Of a DNA stretch of 64,000 nucleotides, positions 10,822 to 22,890 are shown piece after piece. The position numbers were made by a program, and so were the translations under genes. The DNA comes from Heliocidaris erythrogramma (taxonomy: Eukaryota; Echinodermata; Echinoidea; Camarodonta; Echinometridae), in the NCBI GenBank assembly GCA_025617745.1, contig CM046867.1:24978705-25042704 (forward strand), read 5' to 3'. Position 1 is the first letter of the stretch. Each line of letters begins with the position of its first letter. The notes under the pieces are model-generated. The model was not told the origin of the DNA. It searched no databases and was given only the letters and a program-made list of their open reading frames with translations.

Positions 10822-10980
10822 CGGAAGAGGAAGAGTATGGCGGTGGCGCGATTGGATTGGTGGACGGGGAGTACGCGCGCGCAGGCAGGGGCTGCGCGTT
10901 TTAGACTTAGTTTTTCTCGAATGACGGCATAGTTTGGGAAACTAGCAAATAGGTAGATACATCGATTTATTGCTGTAAAT
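10822..10980. repeat. 5' inverted terminal repeat of DIRS copy 1
   Basis: It is the reverse complement of 4780-4920 and ends with AGATACATCGATTTATTGC then TGTAAAT at 10980. The next bases (CGGGGT) belong to the interrupted MITE. Confidence 0.85.
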
Positions 10981-11038
10981 CGGGGTCTATGATTAACAAG
11001 GCAGTCTAGGGATTCGCTCTCTGGCTCACAGATGAGAT

Positions 11039-12031
11039 AAGGTGGGTTTTCACGGGACACACAAACGATTCGCGAAGGATGCGAATGTCAAAAAAATGTC
11101 AAACATTCGGACAATGGAGCCGTAAACCATTCTTGCACAATTTTTGCATAGTTCTCACAACGTATGTGCGAAAGTCATGTGTAGTGTTGCCGAACTATGG
11201 CCATTCCACATACACAAAGAACACGCGACTAAAATGTGAATGTGAGTTAATCAAACTCTTTGTGAATAGTTTGCTGTCAAGTCGCAGTATGAAGTCAGAC
11301 ATCACGACCATGCACTTTATATATGCCTAATGTCACATGGTGCGCATTTGCCGCCAAACATGTGGCAAACGTGAGCCAAACATTTGTGAGAACTTCGCAT
11401 GAGAACTTCGCACAAACTCTGTGAGAATGTCACATGAGCAAAACCTTCACTAAATGTCCGTGCACGAGTCAGTTTTGGTTTGTGTGTAGCTCACAAATAG
11501 TTCGGGAATACTCTGTGACATTCGGAAATCATCGTGAGTGGTAGGCAAATTAACAGTAGGCCTCCACGTGAAAGGCTCGTGTTTGCTTCTTCGGCGAAGT
11601 TATTCGGTTGTCACAAAGTACGCAAAAAGTTTGTGAATAGGTCGAGAAATGATCGGACGAACTTTGCTGCTTTCGTGAGACATGCCCGAGATATTCTCCA
11701 AACTGTAGGAATTTGTTTGGGATTTCACAAAGATTTTGCGAACATCACGCACGTGAGTAGGTTGTGCACATATGACGAAGCTTTTTAGACATGAGCACAT
11801 CACGAGCAAATCACTACCCGGGATGCTGGAAACTTTCGCAAGAAATTTCAAACTTTCTTGAAATTCAGGACGAACGAAAAACGACTCCCGCAAACAACTG
11901 ACAACGCTTGCGAGCCCCTGCGTATGTTTGGTAAAATTTTGGAGCCTAAAATACAAATGCTGGACTTTGCCATTTTTTTGACATTCGCATCCTTTGCAAA
12001 TAATTTGCGTGCCCCATGAAAATCCACCTTT
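11039..12031. mobile_element. MITE with ~60-bp inverted ends
   Basis: The left end (AAGGTGGGTTTTCACGGG, then AAGGATGCGAATGTCAAAA) and the reverse complement of the right end (AAGGTGGATTTTCATGGG, then the same GATGCGAATGTCAAAA) match over about 60 bp. The interior has many GTGAGAAC/TTCGCA words and no recognisable protein. The direct flank repeat is unclear (TA or TAA). It begins about 50 bp from the end of the MITE/DIRS composite. Confidence 0.75.
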
Positions 12032-13806
12032 ACAGAAAGCAAAATGCAAGGCTTACAGGGAGTGATTAACATTACACACAAATGAAACTGCATTCAACAG
12101 GTTATTAAGCCATTGACTACTGACTTTTCACCCCTAGGCATGATACAGAAACCAAACTGTTCCCTAAGCCAAGAGCTTAAAATTCTTTCTTTTCAGAGTA
12201 AAAATAAATGATACATGCTTTAAATTTAACTAAGAGAAAGAAATCACAAACAGCAAGTAGCTATAGTGGCAAAAAGCAGCATTCAACACCAATATTATGC
12301 TTGAGGCATAACTTGCCTTGAAACTGATATCCCTTCAAATTTTATTTTTTCAGATTTTTTTTGAAGAAATATTAAAAATGGATATATGTACACTGACGGA
12401 CAGCAGGGACAAGGTGGCTATCAGTGACTGCTTCTTGATTTCTTTTCTCTAAGACGTGTTGCAGAGGCATGGAAATGAGGGACATGGATGGAGCTGGAGC
12501 TCACAGCCTGATTCTGGGGACTATTACAAGAAAAACAGAAGAGTTGTGACTCCTTTTTCTCAAACCCTCACATTTCACTCAAAATTCAGGCAGAACCACA
12601 AAAGCAGATGGGTGGGATCAGGTTACCATGACGATGATGGCGTGTGGAGATTGCAGACCATGGATTTGGAAGGAAATTAATTCTAATGCAACAGATTAGT
12701 TCAAGTGGCACAGCACAAGCTTTAGATGGGTGATGGGTGATGGGTGATGGAACGTGCAGAAGAAGTGGAAGATGGAAAGGAAGACAGAAGAGAAAGATGG
12801 AAAGAAAAACAGGAAATGAAGATAGAAAAATTGAGAGAGGACAGGAGATGAAGCTAGAAAGATGGAAAAGAAGACAAGAGATGAAAATGGAAAGGTGTAG
12901 ATGAAAACAGATGAGGAAGATAGAGAGAAATATGAAAACAATATAGGAGATATGAAGATAGAAATATAGAAAGGGAGACAGGAGATAAGAAGGAGAGAAA
13001 GATGGAAAGAAGGCAGAAGAGATGGAGGTGAAAATAAAGAAACAGAAAAAAGATAACGATGGAGAGGAAGAATATAGGTGATGATGGCAGAGCAGAAGCA
13101 AGGAGTGAAAAATGTATGGACATTTCAAAATACATTGATATTGGATAACAAATGAAAATGAAAATAAACAGTCAAACAGGAAAGAAGATAATCACACACA
13201 GGCAAAGAGAGAACAAAACATGAAACAAGATCCTCCCAGGCACAACTCATTTTCACTTATCTCATGGCTTTTAAAAAAAAAGCACAAAAGACCAAAGATA
13301 TCAAATTCTTGTGACGAGCAGGAAAAAAAGAGGCAAATCAGAACCATTGTGGTGTGATTTATGGGTCCAATAATGACAGAAAAGGGGAACAAAAATACCA
13401 TGATACCTGCGCAGATTGGCGAAGAGAGATATGATAGTGTTATGGCCTGTTTCCCTAGGCACAGATTACATCCATGTCCAATATACATGTAGCTAGGTGT
13501 TTATGAATTTCTTTCTCTGTCTTTCTTATGCCTCTTTCATACCTGTAGATTTCAGACATCCTTAAAGATGTTTTGCTTGTAGAAATGAATGATTCTCAAC
13601 TTGAATATTTTGCAGCACTTGGATTGCAGCACGATGTTAAGCTCTTGTTTATAATGAATAAATTCTTACAAAGGAGTATTATAGAGTATTATGTGAACTT
13701 GAGCTGAGCTTAAGTTTACAGAACATACTGTACATAAAGACTAAATATGTTGGTGTATGTAGTTTATTAGAAATTAAAGCTCCTTTTCAACTTGCCAAAA
13801 GTTATG
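12032..13806. other. No gene; contains purine-strand block
   Basis: I see no supported gene. From about 12740 to 13110 the plus strand is almost all A and G, built from GGAAAGGAAGACAGAAGA-like units, so the opposite strand reads as Ser/Phe/Leu-rich frames that are low-complexity artefacts. GATGGGTGATGG is repeated near 12725-12750. Confidence 0.6.
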
Positions 13807-13978
13807 CAGTGAAACCTGTATATAAAGACCACTCAAGGGAGACAAGAAGAGTGGTCTTTATGAGCAGGTGGTCTTTATGTACAGGTTAGTTTAGTACACG
13901 TTTCAATGAGAAACATTTTTCAAGGGAAACAAAAATTGTGGTCTTCATTGACAGGTGGTTGCTAAAGCAGGTTTGACA
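13807..13978. repeat. Short palindromic repeat, ACCTGTNTATAAAGACCAC family
   Basis: It starts CAGTGAAACCTGTATATAAAG and ends GCAGGTTTGACA. Inside, GTGGTCTTTATGNGCAGGT occurs in both orientations. A related copy lies at 32837-32987, and the ends resemble those of the MITE at 35882-36804. Confidence 0.6.
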
Positions 13979-14857
13979 ATATATAAGCCAAATAATGCAG
14001 AAGTGTCATCAAATTAAGGAGATAATTACAGCTACATGCATTTGTGTCTACATCCATTTAAAAAAAATTGCATCAAATCTAAAACAAAAGAGAGAATTTC
14101 ACATTTGTCACACAAAGTCATTACCATTTATCCGGAAACTTTCTGGTTTTCCCAGCATTTTGCAATATATTTAAAGCACAATTTGACCCGTTTCGTTTTC
14201 ACCTAAAAATTCAAAATAGCTCTTTTGAATAAAAACACTGGATACAGCTTTAGGCATAACCGCCTGTATGTCAAAACTATTCAATCACCATCACAACATC
14301 TATTGCAATTGCATACTAGGTGAAGATTATATCCATACTTCATATCTCAATAGAACTGGTTGCTGTGCTTGCTACATGCATGCAGTTTGATTAACATGTG
14401 AATCCTGCAAAATGCTTTTTCCTCTCATCTCTTTTTGAGGAGGACATTGTGAAGGCATAACAGCAAACCTCAGAACTTGAACTATGTGCTAACAGCATGA
14501 TGTGTTCTTTTACATGTTATGTGGTGTTTATGTTATGTAGATATTGTACTGTCATCCTATTGGAGCTCCAACTTTGCTGCTGGCACTAAAACTGAGCAGT
14601 TTCAAACATGAGGCAATGCAATTAGTTGGGTGAGTACATGTGAAATGACCAATTTGAGATGTCTAAACTTTAAATGTACTTGCATTGATGAGAACATATT
14701 TTCCAATCACTTTGAAGGTAAGACAGAGATATGTCATTGCCAAGTGACTTAAAGGTAATGTTCAGTTTTTTCAAAAGAGCTGACATGTAAATTCTTATTG
14801 CCTTTTGTAAAAGGACCTTGAGATCATGAGGTGTTGGTTTCATGGGCTGTAGCCCCT
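13979..14857. other. Unique AT-rich DNA, nothing recognised
   Basis: No coding, RNA or repeat feature was recognised in this stretch. Confidence 0.5.
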
Positions 14858-14863
14858 AAAATG

Positions 14864-15642
14864 CAGGGCTGCCAACTCTCACGCATTGAGCGTGAGACTC
14901 ACGCAATTCACCCGATTCTGACTGTCTCACTCTGATAAACGAATTCTCACGCTGAACCACAATAATAGAAAGTAACAAAAAAAAAATTCTCCAAAAATCT
15001 GACATTCCAAATATTCAATATGCCCAAGCCCTTTCGAGATTTTCCTGTGTTTGCAAAGCAAATGAAAATCGTTTTTGGTAGTGCGCGCGCAAAGACAAGC
15101 TATTGGATTATGATTGGTTTATACTGCCTGTACACATGTACATGTACGTGCAACGACTATGATGAGTGTAACTATGGCCAGACTGACATGGCTGTGGTGC
15201 GGCAGCCCACGCCACGTGGCTCAGCAGAGTTTGCCGTTGATCGTACACCAAACGTAATAGCCAGCACATCCCTCTACGGCCGGACAGCAGGATCTTTTAT
15301 TTAAGTTTAACTCTTGAAATTCGTATTCAAAATCATGCAGTTGCAAATCTGGAACTTTGTATTTTTTCATGGTCAGTGAACGTACATGTAGCATTAATAA
15401 CAATGTAACCTAGAGTCTATTTACTATTTATTCAATTCAATTTAGTATATTAATGGTGCTTCTATGTATGTGTTGAAATCATGACTACAGTATGCACCAG
15501 ATTGCACCATTTAAACTGTAAAATTTTCAAAGCTCCCTACCGTGGAAGGGGGGACATCCCCCTTCCACACCTTTCCCTCCTCGGTCGCTTCGCTCCCTCG
15601 CAATGTCTCACTCTAAACTCTCACTCAAGGTTGGCAGCCCTG
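14864..15642. mobile_element. TIR DNA transposon remnant, 6-bp TSD (hAT-like ends)
   Basis: Left end CAGGGCTGCCAACTCTCA and right end (reverse complement) CAGGGCTGCCAACCTTGA are inverted copies. AAAATG occurs at 14858-14863 and again at 15643-15648, a 6-bp target duplication. CAGGG termini are common in hAT elements, which usually make 8-bp and in some families 5- or 6-bp duplications. The interior holds GAGTGAGAC/TCTCAC words, a 94-codon frame (15020-15304) without recognised motif and no transposase, so it is non-autonomous. Confidence 0.75.
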
Positions 15643-15648
15643 AAAATG

Positions 15649-17640
15649 TTAGCTCTAGAATGCCTGTATTTTGGAGGTATTACATTGGCATATGTAATGT
15701 TGACATTTAGGATTTATCCATCACTGATGAAATTTCTGTGTTTCATGGGATTCACTCTATTATGAATACCTCACAGGTAATGTTGTTTGTAATTGTACAA
15801 TCCTTAGGCATTTTTTCTACTTATGTTGATAAATCTCTTAATGATAAAATATTGTAAATTCTGTAAGGAGAATGTCATATTTTTAGACGAAAACATCAGA
15901 TAGGACAGATTACCACCAGCACAAATTGTCCTCTTACACACTGTAATTGAGGGAAGATTTGGTCTTACACCAACTACATGGAGATGCACCAAGAAAATCC
16001 AATTTCCAACTAATATATGACAAGTCTATATCTTGAAGTCTATCATATAAATATCCTTATGATTATCAGATGGGTTTACCTTTTGATAAAAATATACATT
16101 ATATAAAAATTCTACATAAAATGTTTCAAGTACTAGTATTTCAATTGAAGATATCACTTTATCATGTCCTTTATTGAATTGAACTGCCATTTACATTTAT
16201 GTAGAGTTAACTCTCTTCGTGCTCTAAGCAGACAATATTTAGTCTGCAAGCAAAGACCCTAATTTGACACTTTATCAGAAAATCATTGTGTCTTGAGAGA
16301 AGCCTAACCCAGCTACCTACTGGTCATGTCAATCAGGAGCAGCTATAGTACAGGGCATATGGTAGTCTTACAGTGCAGACACTCTTTTACGACTGACCAG
16401 GGTTTGTGCCTGCAAACTAGACGATATTGGATTGCATGGTGATACTGATGGAATATAAAATAACATATTATCTGATATGAGTGTGAACACAGTTGATATG
16501 GTGAAAGCTTAAAACCAATCAGAAATTCTACTTCTGAATGGTCCTTGATATTTGCCAGGTTAACACTAATACCCACTTTTTACTAATAGCCCCCTCACTG
16601 GCACAATTTGATTGCATGCACTGTCTTTCATTCAAAATCTACACATGCCTTTCTCTTCAAAAGATGAAGATGGAGAATAAAAAACAGAGTAAATCATTAG
16701 TAAATCATTAATGGGTACAAATAACTAGCACATTTTCAGTAATGAGGGGCGGGGTTGAGGCCCCAAGCCCCTGTATACTGGAATGAATTCCCTGATTGAT
16801 CTGATTGTCACATACAAAGGCAAGCTAAAGCCCACTGCACACTATACCATCTCACTATGATCCGATTTTAGAAAAATTGGCAACAGCATTTAATATGAAC
16901 ATTCAAACATGTAAAATGTAAATGATTGTTCTGAATAGTCATATGAATATACTGAAATCAATTTTTTGTTTTGTTTGTTTGTTTGGGGGGGGGGGGGTTG
17001 CAAGATTCCTCATACAATGAAAAGTCAAATCCTCTCTGATTCACAGTGACGCCACTCCAGTCATGGGATAGAAGGCTTACAAGCACTAAAATTTCAATTT
17101 ACATTATTATTCAGAATCACAATCAAGGACATTACGATTATTTAAATTTCAATATCTAATGTAATTGCTATTTCATCAAAAATTGGATCACAGTCGGATA
17201 GTATAATGTGTGGTGGCCTTTAAATTACGACATCATCTGTGTACATGTATATTTGAATCAGGAAGATAGGAAGAGAATTAACTGTTTGTATCTTTAACTG
17301 AACACAGTTCTTAATCACATGTGTCAAATCAGCTTTACATACTTTAAATACCGTGCTGACAAGCTGGAAAATAAACAGTCTGGACTAAAGCAAAGTATTT
17401 GATCAGTATAAAGACAAGCTTATATGTATATCGATCTTAATTAACATGTGTTTTTCATGCTGACATATAAACACAGATTCTTCAAATGGATCATTATTCT
17501 GTCTGGTTAAGTCATAGCATGTTTTTGGTGATTTAAGATATGTTAAATGGTACCAAAATTTAATAATAATGATAAATTGAGTTCAGTTTAATAGAGCAAT
17601 GAAAATTGTCAGTTGATGTTGAAAATTAATAGAACGATCA
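15649..17640. other. Unique AT-rich DNA, nothing recognised
   Basis: No gene is supported. A 13-base G run lies at 16985-16997. The short open frames have no recognisable motif. Confidence 0.5.
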
Positions 17641-18450
17641 GTTAGGTACTGAATTTCCATTCCAGTGGATATATTTTCTTAAAGCTAAGTTAGAAAATGC
17701 TGGTCATGGGAATATTTGGATAGATCAGGGGAGGTGCTTAAGTCTTAACCAAATTTTAAGACTTATGAAAGCTAGGATTTCCGATATGTATTTACAGGAC
17801 TGGAGAGCGATGTCTTGGGAAAACCGTATTTGCACTAATTACAGAATATTCAAAGAAGACTTAGTGAAAGAAAAATACTTTGAGCTTCTGGACCATAAAG
17901 ATGCTGTGATATTAAGTAGATTTAGATCACATAATCTGCCTGTAAATAAAAGTAGATTGTACTTCTAATGATATTGGAGATGAATATCATTATATTTTTG
18001 TTTGTTTCTCTTTTCATGACTTGAGACATACTTATTTACCAAAGAACTTGTTAAAAGGCAGAGTATGTTCATTGAGCATGAACAAGCTTTTTAATCTGTC
18101 TAATGCTTGCCAGCTGAGAAAATTATCAAAATTTGTAAGTATTATCATGTCATATTTTGCTAACTGGAAGAAATCAAACGATGAAGATTACATAGATATA
18201 AACTCAAAACAAAGTATTTGAAGATCTACCTGCGGTGGTAGAAGGGTTAAATGCCTAGATAGGCTTAACTTAATTTGTAAAATATCTTTGGTGTGTTACT
18301 ACATGCTCTTTATGTTTTTTATAACTTGTATATATGTTTAATATTATTCCTTTTTTATAACTTGTCCATGTTGATTGTATAACTTGTATATATGTGTTGA
18401 TTGATTGTACTCTCATACCCCGTAGGGTCTCTTAGAGTTAATAAATCTTA
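17640..18450 (+). pseudogene. LINE ORF2 C-terminal remnant with 3' tail
   Basis: Plus-strand frames give GNIWIDQGRCLSLNQILRLM, then NRICTNYRIFKEDLVKEKYF and ILSRFRSHNLPVNKSR (17765-17968). After a one-base shift comes a Cys/His cluster, C-T-S-N-D-I-G-D-E-Y-H-Y-I-F-V-C, and then LRHTYLPKNLLKG. This order of an RxRSHNLP segment followed by a GDEyHyxFxC zinc-knuckle-like motif is what I know from the C-terminal end of invertebrate non-LTR retrotransposons. The tail carries CCCCGTAGGGTCTC and an AATAAATCTTA repeat at 18440-18465. The RT itself is missing, consistent with 5' truncation. Confidence 0.6.
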
Positions 18451-18465
18451 CCAAATCTTAATAAT

Positions 18466-19213
18466 TTAAAAAATCAGAACCATTCTGAACATTTGAAGAG
18501 ATTTTATTGTAATGTAATAGATCTCATTGATTCACTACAAGAAACAATTGCCAGTGTGAATATGGTGTTAAAGGCATGTCATTCAATTTACCCCAAACCA
18601 TGCTCATTTCTAAATATGGCATCTACACTTCATGGAGTTCATATTCTAAACAAAGAAAATGAAACTTTGAAAAATATTTCAACATTGTAATTAATTGAAG
18701 AAATGGTTTCACTAAAACAAAATGGGAAAAGATGAATATTTGCTGTTCATTTGGGGTTAGGCGCCTATCTCAAGAGACGGTGGGGTTAGAGAGATGGAAA
18801 AATGTCTGTTCAGACATGACTTAAGTTGATTCCTGCTGGTATTATTGGATTTATTTGATTGACTGTGCAATATCAAATCGAAACAGCAAGCAAGCCCTTC
18901 AGCTAGGTTGTGAGGTAGAGAGAATGATGTCAACTTCACACATGAGATGTTTAATGATAAGCATATCAACAATAGGTCTGTTCCCATGGACTTTACAGCC
19001 TTTACGTCCTTTAGGTCAGGAAGGGGTCATCAATATATCTATGAGAATATTCCTAAACGAGAATAGTGTGTCAATTAACTTCAGATCCTCCACAAACTAA
19101 ATAAATAAGGAATTTAAGCAGAGCTATCAATGTTTTCTTTTAATCTATCAATCATTTGTTATTATTTATCAATCAATAGGTCTTTCAAACAAGCACACAG
19201 CAATTTATATAGA
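18466..19213. other. Unique AT-rich DNA, nothing recognised
   Basis: No supported gene or repeat family was seen in this stretch. Confidence 0.45.
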
Positions 19214-19219
19214 ACATTA

Positions 19220-20183
19220 CAGGCTTTCAAGCACACCCAAGGAAAAGAGTAGGAGAAAAGCAGGATCAAAATTTCAGAAAAAGGAGGAGAAAAGCAGGAG
19301 AAAAGCAGGATTTAGGAGACAGAATATAGGGATATTTGCAGGTTCTCCAAAAAAGAAAATTCTGTGTGTCAATATTTAACTGCCCAGTGTTGACTAGTCC
19401 TCACAATCTGTATTTACTGCACTGATAGATTATACCCATTTCATGGCCAAGCTCAAAGGATACTTTAAATAGCTTTGAGAAAGCATGCCGTGCTAGATTG
19501 GATGACCACACTGCCATATGTCCCTCTTCTTCCAGATGCAAGGGAGCAATGGGTATGGCTGCACTTCCACCCCCCCCCCCCCCCCCCCCCCCTTTACACT
19601 GCAGTAGGAATTTCTCACTCATTGTGCTTAGAGATTTCTTTATTCTTGCTAACTGGAAAAACCAATATTAGCTTGCTCATGTTGAATGAAATATGCTGAA
19701 AGGAGATATTTCTTTGAATTGAATGATACATAACTTTGGAGGTATTCAACAAATTCATGAATAATACAATCTACCACTCTGATAATATGTGATTTCTTTT
19801 TAAATCCAATGTCCTAACCTCAGTGGCTTCAATGTACTGTGATGGTAAGCTGTAGACACTATGGTTTGAACCCTGAACGCGCACCTCCTGCCAACAAGGA
19901 ATGGGCACTTAACAGAGGTTTAAGAACACCAATTTGCTAATTGAGCACTAATTGAGTGCTAAGTGAGCTTTCAGAATACCGCCCCAGGTCACTTATACAG
20001 GCTTAATATTCACACTACATTCTTGTTTGATAGCCTTGCATTAACATCTCATAGATGTTTGAAAAAGAAATATAGGAGAAATCAGAAAAAAGTAGGATAA
20101 AGTAGGATAATTGGGAAAAAAACATGAGAGAAGTAGGAGGATTGTAAGAAAAGTAGGAAAAAGTAGGATCACTTGAAAGCCTG
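19220..20183. mobile_element. TIR element with 6-bp TSD ACATTA
   Basis: The left end CAGGCTTTCAAG at 19220 and right end CTTGAAAGCCTG at 20183 are exact inverted copies. ACATTA directly flanks both (19214-19219 and 20184-20189). Both subterminal regions carry AGTAGGA/AGAAAAGCAGG purine repeats on the same strand. A 23-base C run sits at 19570-19592. No transposase was recognised, so it is a non-autonomous DNA element, perhaps of the same broad type as 14864-15642. Confidence 0.75.
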
Positions 20184-20189
20184 ACATTA

Positions 20190-22434
20190 GTTATCTTGTC
20201 ACCCATCCACTCATCCATTTCCTGCAAATCTATTCATTGATTTTATTTATCCATCTATCTATCAATCTGTCCATCCATCTATTTATACATCTGTTCATCC
20301 TTGAAAAGTTGGGGGGATGATCCATCTAAGTGTATACATTAATACTAGTATAACTACAAATATACCATAGAAAACTTCTTTAAAATCCACAAAACTCATA
20401 TGTAGTGAACTGTATCAATTGCCTTTTTGTCGGTTCTGTGCATTTTCTAAAAGAAAATAATAGGGGAAAAAAAAAGAAAAAGAAAAAAAAAAGAGTCAGC
20501 GTCTTCTTTCAAACCACTAAATCACAATGATTTTGCATCATGCTTTCTAGATTATAGATTATTTATCATGTATCGTAAGACAGAGCTTTGAAAATTTGAC
20601 CGTCTCTCTGCCTGTAGATTTTGTATTGCAGCATAATGTACACTTCAGCACTAGAATTATTCCAGCTGTATGAAAGTAGGCCATGTGAACGGAGCCTCTG
20701 ATCCTAAATCAACTCCATTTCTGTAATATCCAGTACAGACATTCATGCCCCGGTGACTTTATGACATACTGCTGACAAGTGAACGCACTAAAGTGAAGAA
20801 TAATGCAATGGTGTGAACAAAGTAACACATATAAAATCAGAATTGGTAGAGCAATATATTACAAAATACATCTCTCATTGCAATTATATTTGCCCTGTAT
20901 TCTTCCTAACGACACCCTTCCAAGTACCATTCTATGTCATGAATAATTTTTTTTTAAATTTGATTTAAATGCAACGGAGAAAGTTCTAAGGCTTCCTTCT
21001 CTACTACACATCCTACACATCCTTAACCTGTTCAGTGTTGGCTACTAAGCCCAAGATACCTCAGGCTAGAGTCTAACAGAATCAAATTGTATCCAATGGG
21101 TTGAAGCATTTCACTTCAATACCAGAACTTGTCATTCATATACCCCCCTCCCCCCCTAATTTTGAGCAAAGAAAAAAACTGTTTCTTCACTCACCACCAA
21201 TTACACATGCCTAAACAATATGTACTTCATCCTAATTCCATCCTGGGGAAATTTTTCCATATTGATGGAAATATTTTACCCTCTTTCCATTCGTCTCTCT
21301 TTCTGCACTTCTAAACTCAATTCCTACATGTGTGTATTTCATAAATTTTCTTCCCTCCATCCTTCATTCCCCAAAACTTCCCCTCTAACCAAAAGTATCA
21401 CTTATCCCCTGCCTGCCTATAGGGTACTACTTTCCCCATTACTACCCTTAAAGCCCCCTCCCCTTTCAGCAACCTCTTTCCTCCCTCCATGTTTTCTTTC
21501 CATCCGTCCTCTATCTCCGTCCCTCCCCCCCCCCCTCTCTCTCTCTCTCTCACTCAGTACAACTCAATACCTATCCTTTGCATGATTTTCTCCAGTCCCA
21601 TCATCCATTCCCTACACTTCACCTCCCACCAACAGTATCCCTTGCCTCTCGCTCCCTGCAGGATACCACTACCCCTATTCAACAGCACCCCCAAAGACCC
21701 CCTTCAAGGAAGAGCTTGGAACCCTAGAGTAACCCTATCCTACTCTTATGTCACTTTCTGCTGCAGATGTACTCATCTCCCATTTCACTACATTCACATC
21801 AGGTCCTGATGGAACCCCCAAAGCACTCCTTACATTTCACTTTCTTCACATGTCCAGTCTCAAAATTCAGACCCCATATTCTTGTTAGCAACATTAATTT
21901 CTTCCCTACATGTATAGAAAGGTCTCTGTGCATATACACATAGGTGTACAAGGTGGGTAGGGTTTTGAAAACATCAATATTTGGGCAGCTTATGTCTCTG
22001 TAATAAAATGTCAAAATAATTATTTGCTTCCTTGCTTTGCTTGCTGACAAAATTCATGTATGCCTCTTTGTTTATTCTTTAATAACAAATGGAGATTAAA
22101 ACTTCTTCTCCATTAGATCTCTAGAATGCAAGACAAGAAAACTTTCCTACTTTAATTCCATTCTGACACCTGTGGACATGGCATTTTCCAAACCCCTTTT
22201 TATGAGCCCCATATGATATATAGATATATTTTGTCATCAAAATCAGTCCATGTTATGATCCATATATTTTAAACAATATACAAATGCTCCTCTCTCAGGT
22301 GCAATGCATAGAACAAAAAAATTGAATAAAGTTAAGGTAGAAATAAACAGCCACAACATAAAATTCAACAAAGGAAATGCCCAGGGCAGTCTTGCCTACA
22401 TTGCGCAATTATCAGGGCATAATTTTGGTGAAAA
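20190..22434. other. No gene; pyrimidine-rich stretch
   Basis: No supported gene. From about 21280 to 21680 the plus strand is strongly pyrimidine-rich with a C run and (CT)n at 21524-21550. The open frames there are low-complexity Ser/Pro/Leu text. Confidence 0.5.
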
Positions 22435-22890
22435 ATCAAAGGTTGGAGCACTTAAGGGGTGCTGCCCCCGAGCCCCACCCCCCTGTGGACCATGTACCCT
22501 ATTTGTATAACTTAAATCCGCTTGAACCAAGATTCATTGCATGGTGAAGTTCATTTGATATCAAGCTGTGTGTTTTAAAGAAGCAGATTATGTGCATGAA
22601 ATAATTGCCACTGGGACGCTTTTGGGGTGCTGCCCCTCCATCAGACCCCTTGAAGATAATGATCTACTAGTACTATATTTGAACAATTTTAAGTCTGCTT
22701 CCCCTAAGAATGATTCCTACCTACATGTAGCTTGGTTACATTCTACATGTAGCAATAGGTTTTACAGAAGAAGGAAAAGTGTAAATTTGGTGTCGCATGC
22801 ACACTCCACTCCCTCCTTAAGGGATAGGCACCCTATTTGTATTAATTTCGATCCTCTTTGCTTAAGGATAATTCTTACCTATATGTAGTT
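22435..22890. repeat. Diverged tandem repeat, ~165-bp units
   Basis: GGGGTGCTGCCCC words near 22455 and 22624 each precede a CCCTATTTGTAT or TATATTTGAAC stretch and a GCTTNNNNNAAGAAT stretch. A third weak unit runs 22790-22890. The second and third end in ACCTACATGTAG or ACCTATATGTAG. Confidence 0.4.

Larger units (their letters stand above)
4739..10980 (-). mobile_element. DIRS-like tyrosine-recombinase retrotransposon, copy 1
   Basis: This is a structurally almost complete 6.2-kb element coding on the minus strand. From high to low coordinates it has a 5' terminal repeat, a leader with hairpins, gag, RT-RNase H, tyrosine recombinase, an internal complementary region and a 3' terminal repeat. 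DIRS elements replicate through RNA and a circular DNA and integrate with a tyrosine recombinase, so no target duplication is expected, and none is seen around this copy. All three coding modules carry frameshifts or stops. Copy 2 at 26602-32773 is nearly identical and carries the same main lesions. Confidence 0.9.
4051..10986. mobile_element. TIR MITE (~690 bp) split by DIRS copy 1
   Basis: The left end at 4051 reads ACCGCGTTTACACAG. The right end is split: CTGTGTAAAC ends at 4738, then the DIRS element, then CGGGGT at 10981-10986. Joined, these form a matching inverted terminus. The direct repeat CTATG occurs at 4046-4050 and again at 10987-10991, as expected for a target-site duplication around the original MITE. 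The inside is rich in GAACTCGAGTTC and GAATTCGA words that form small palindromes. No coding capacity is seen. Confidence 0.7.

Noticed and set aside
12586-13135. 180-codon Ser/Phe/Leu-rich frame resembling a membrane protein
   Set aside because: It is the complement of a purine-only strand; low complexity.
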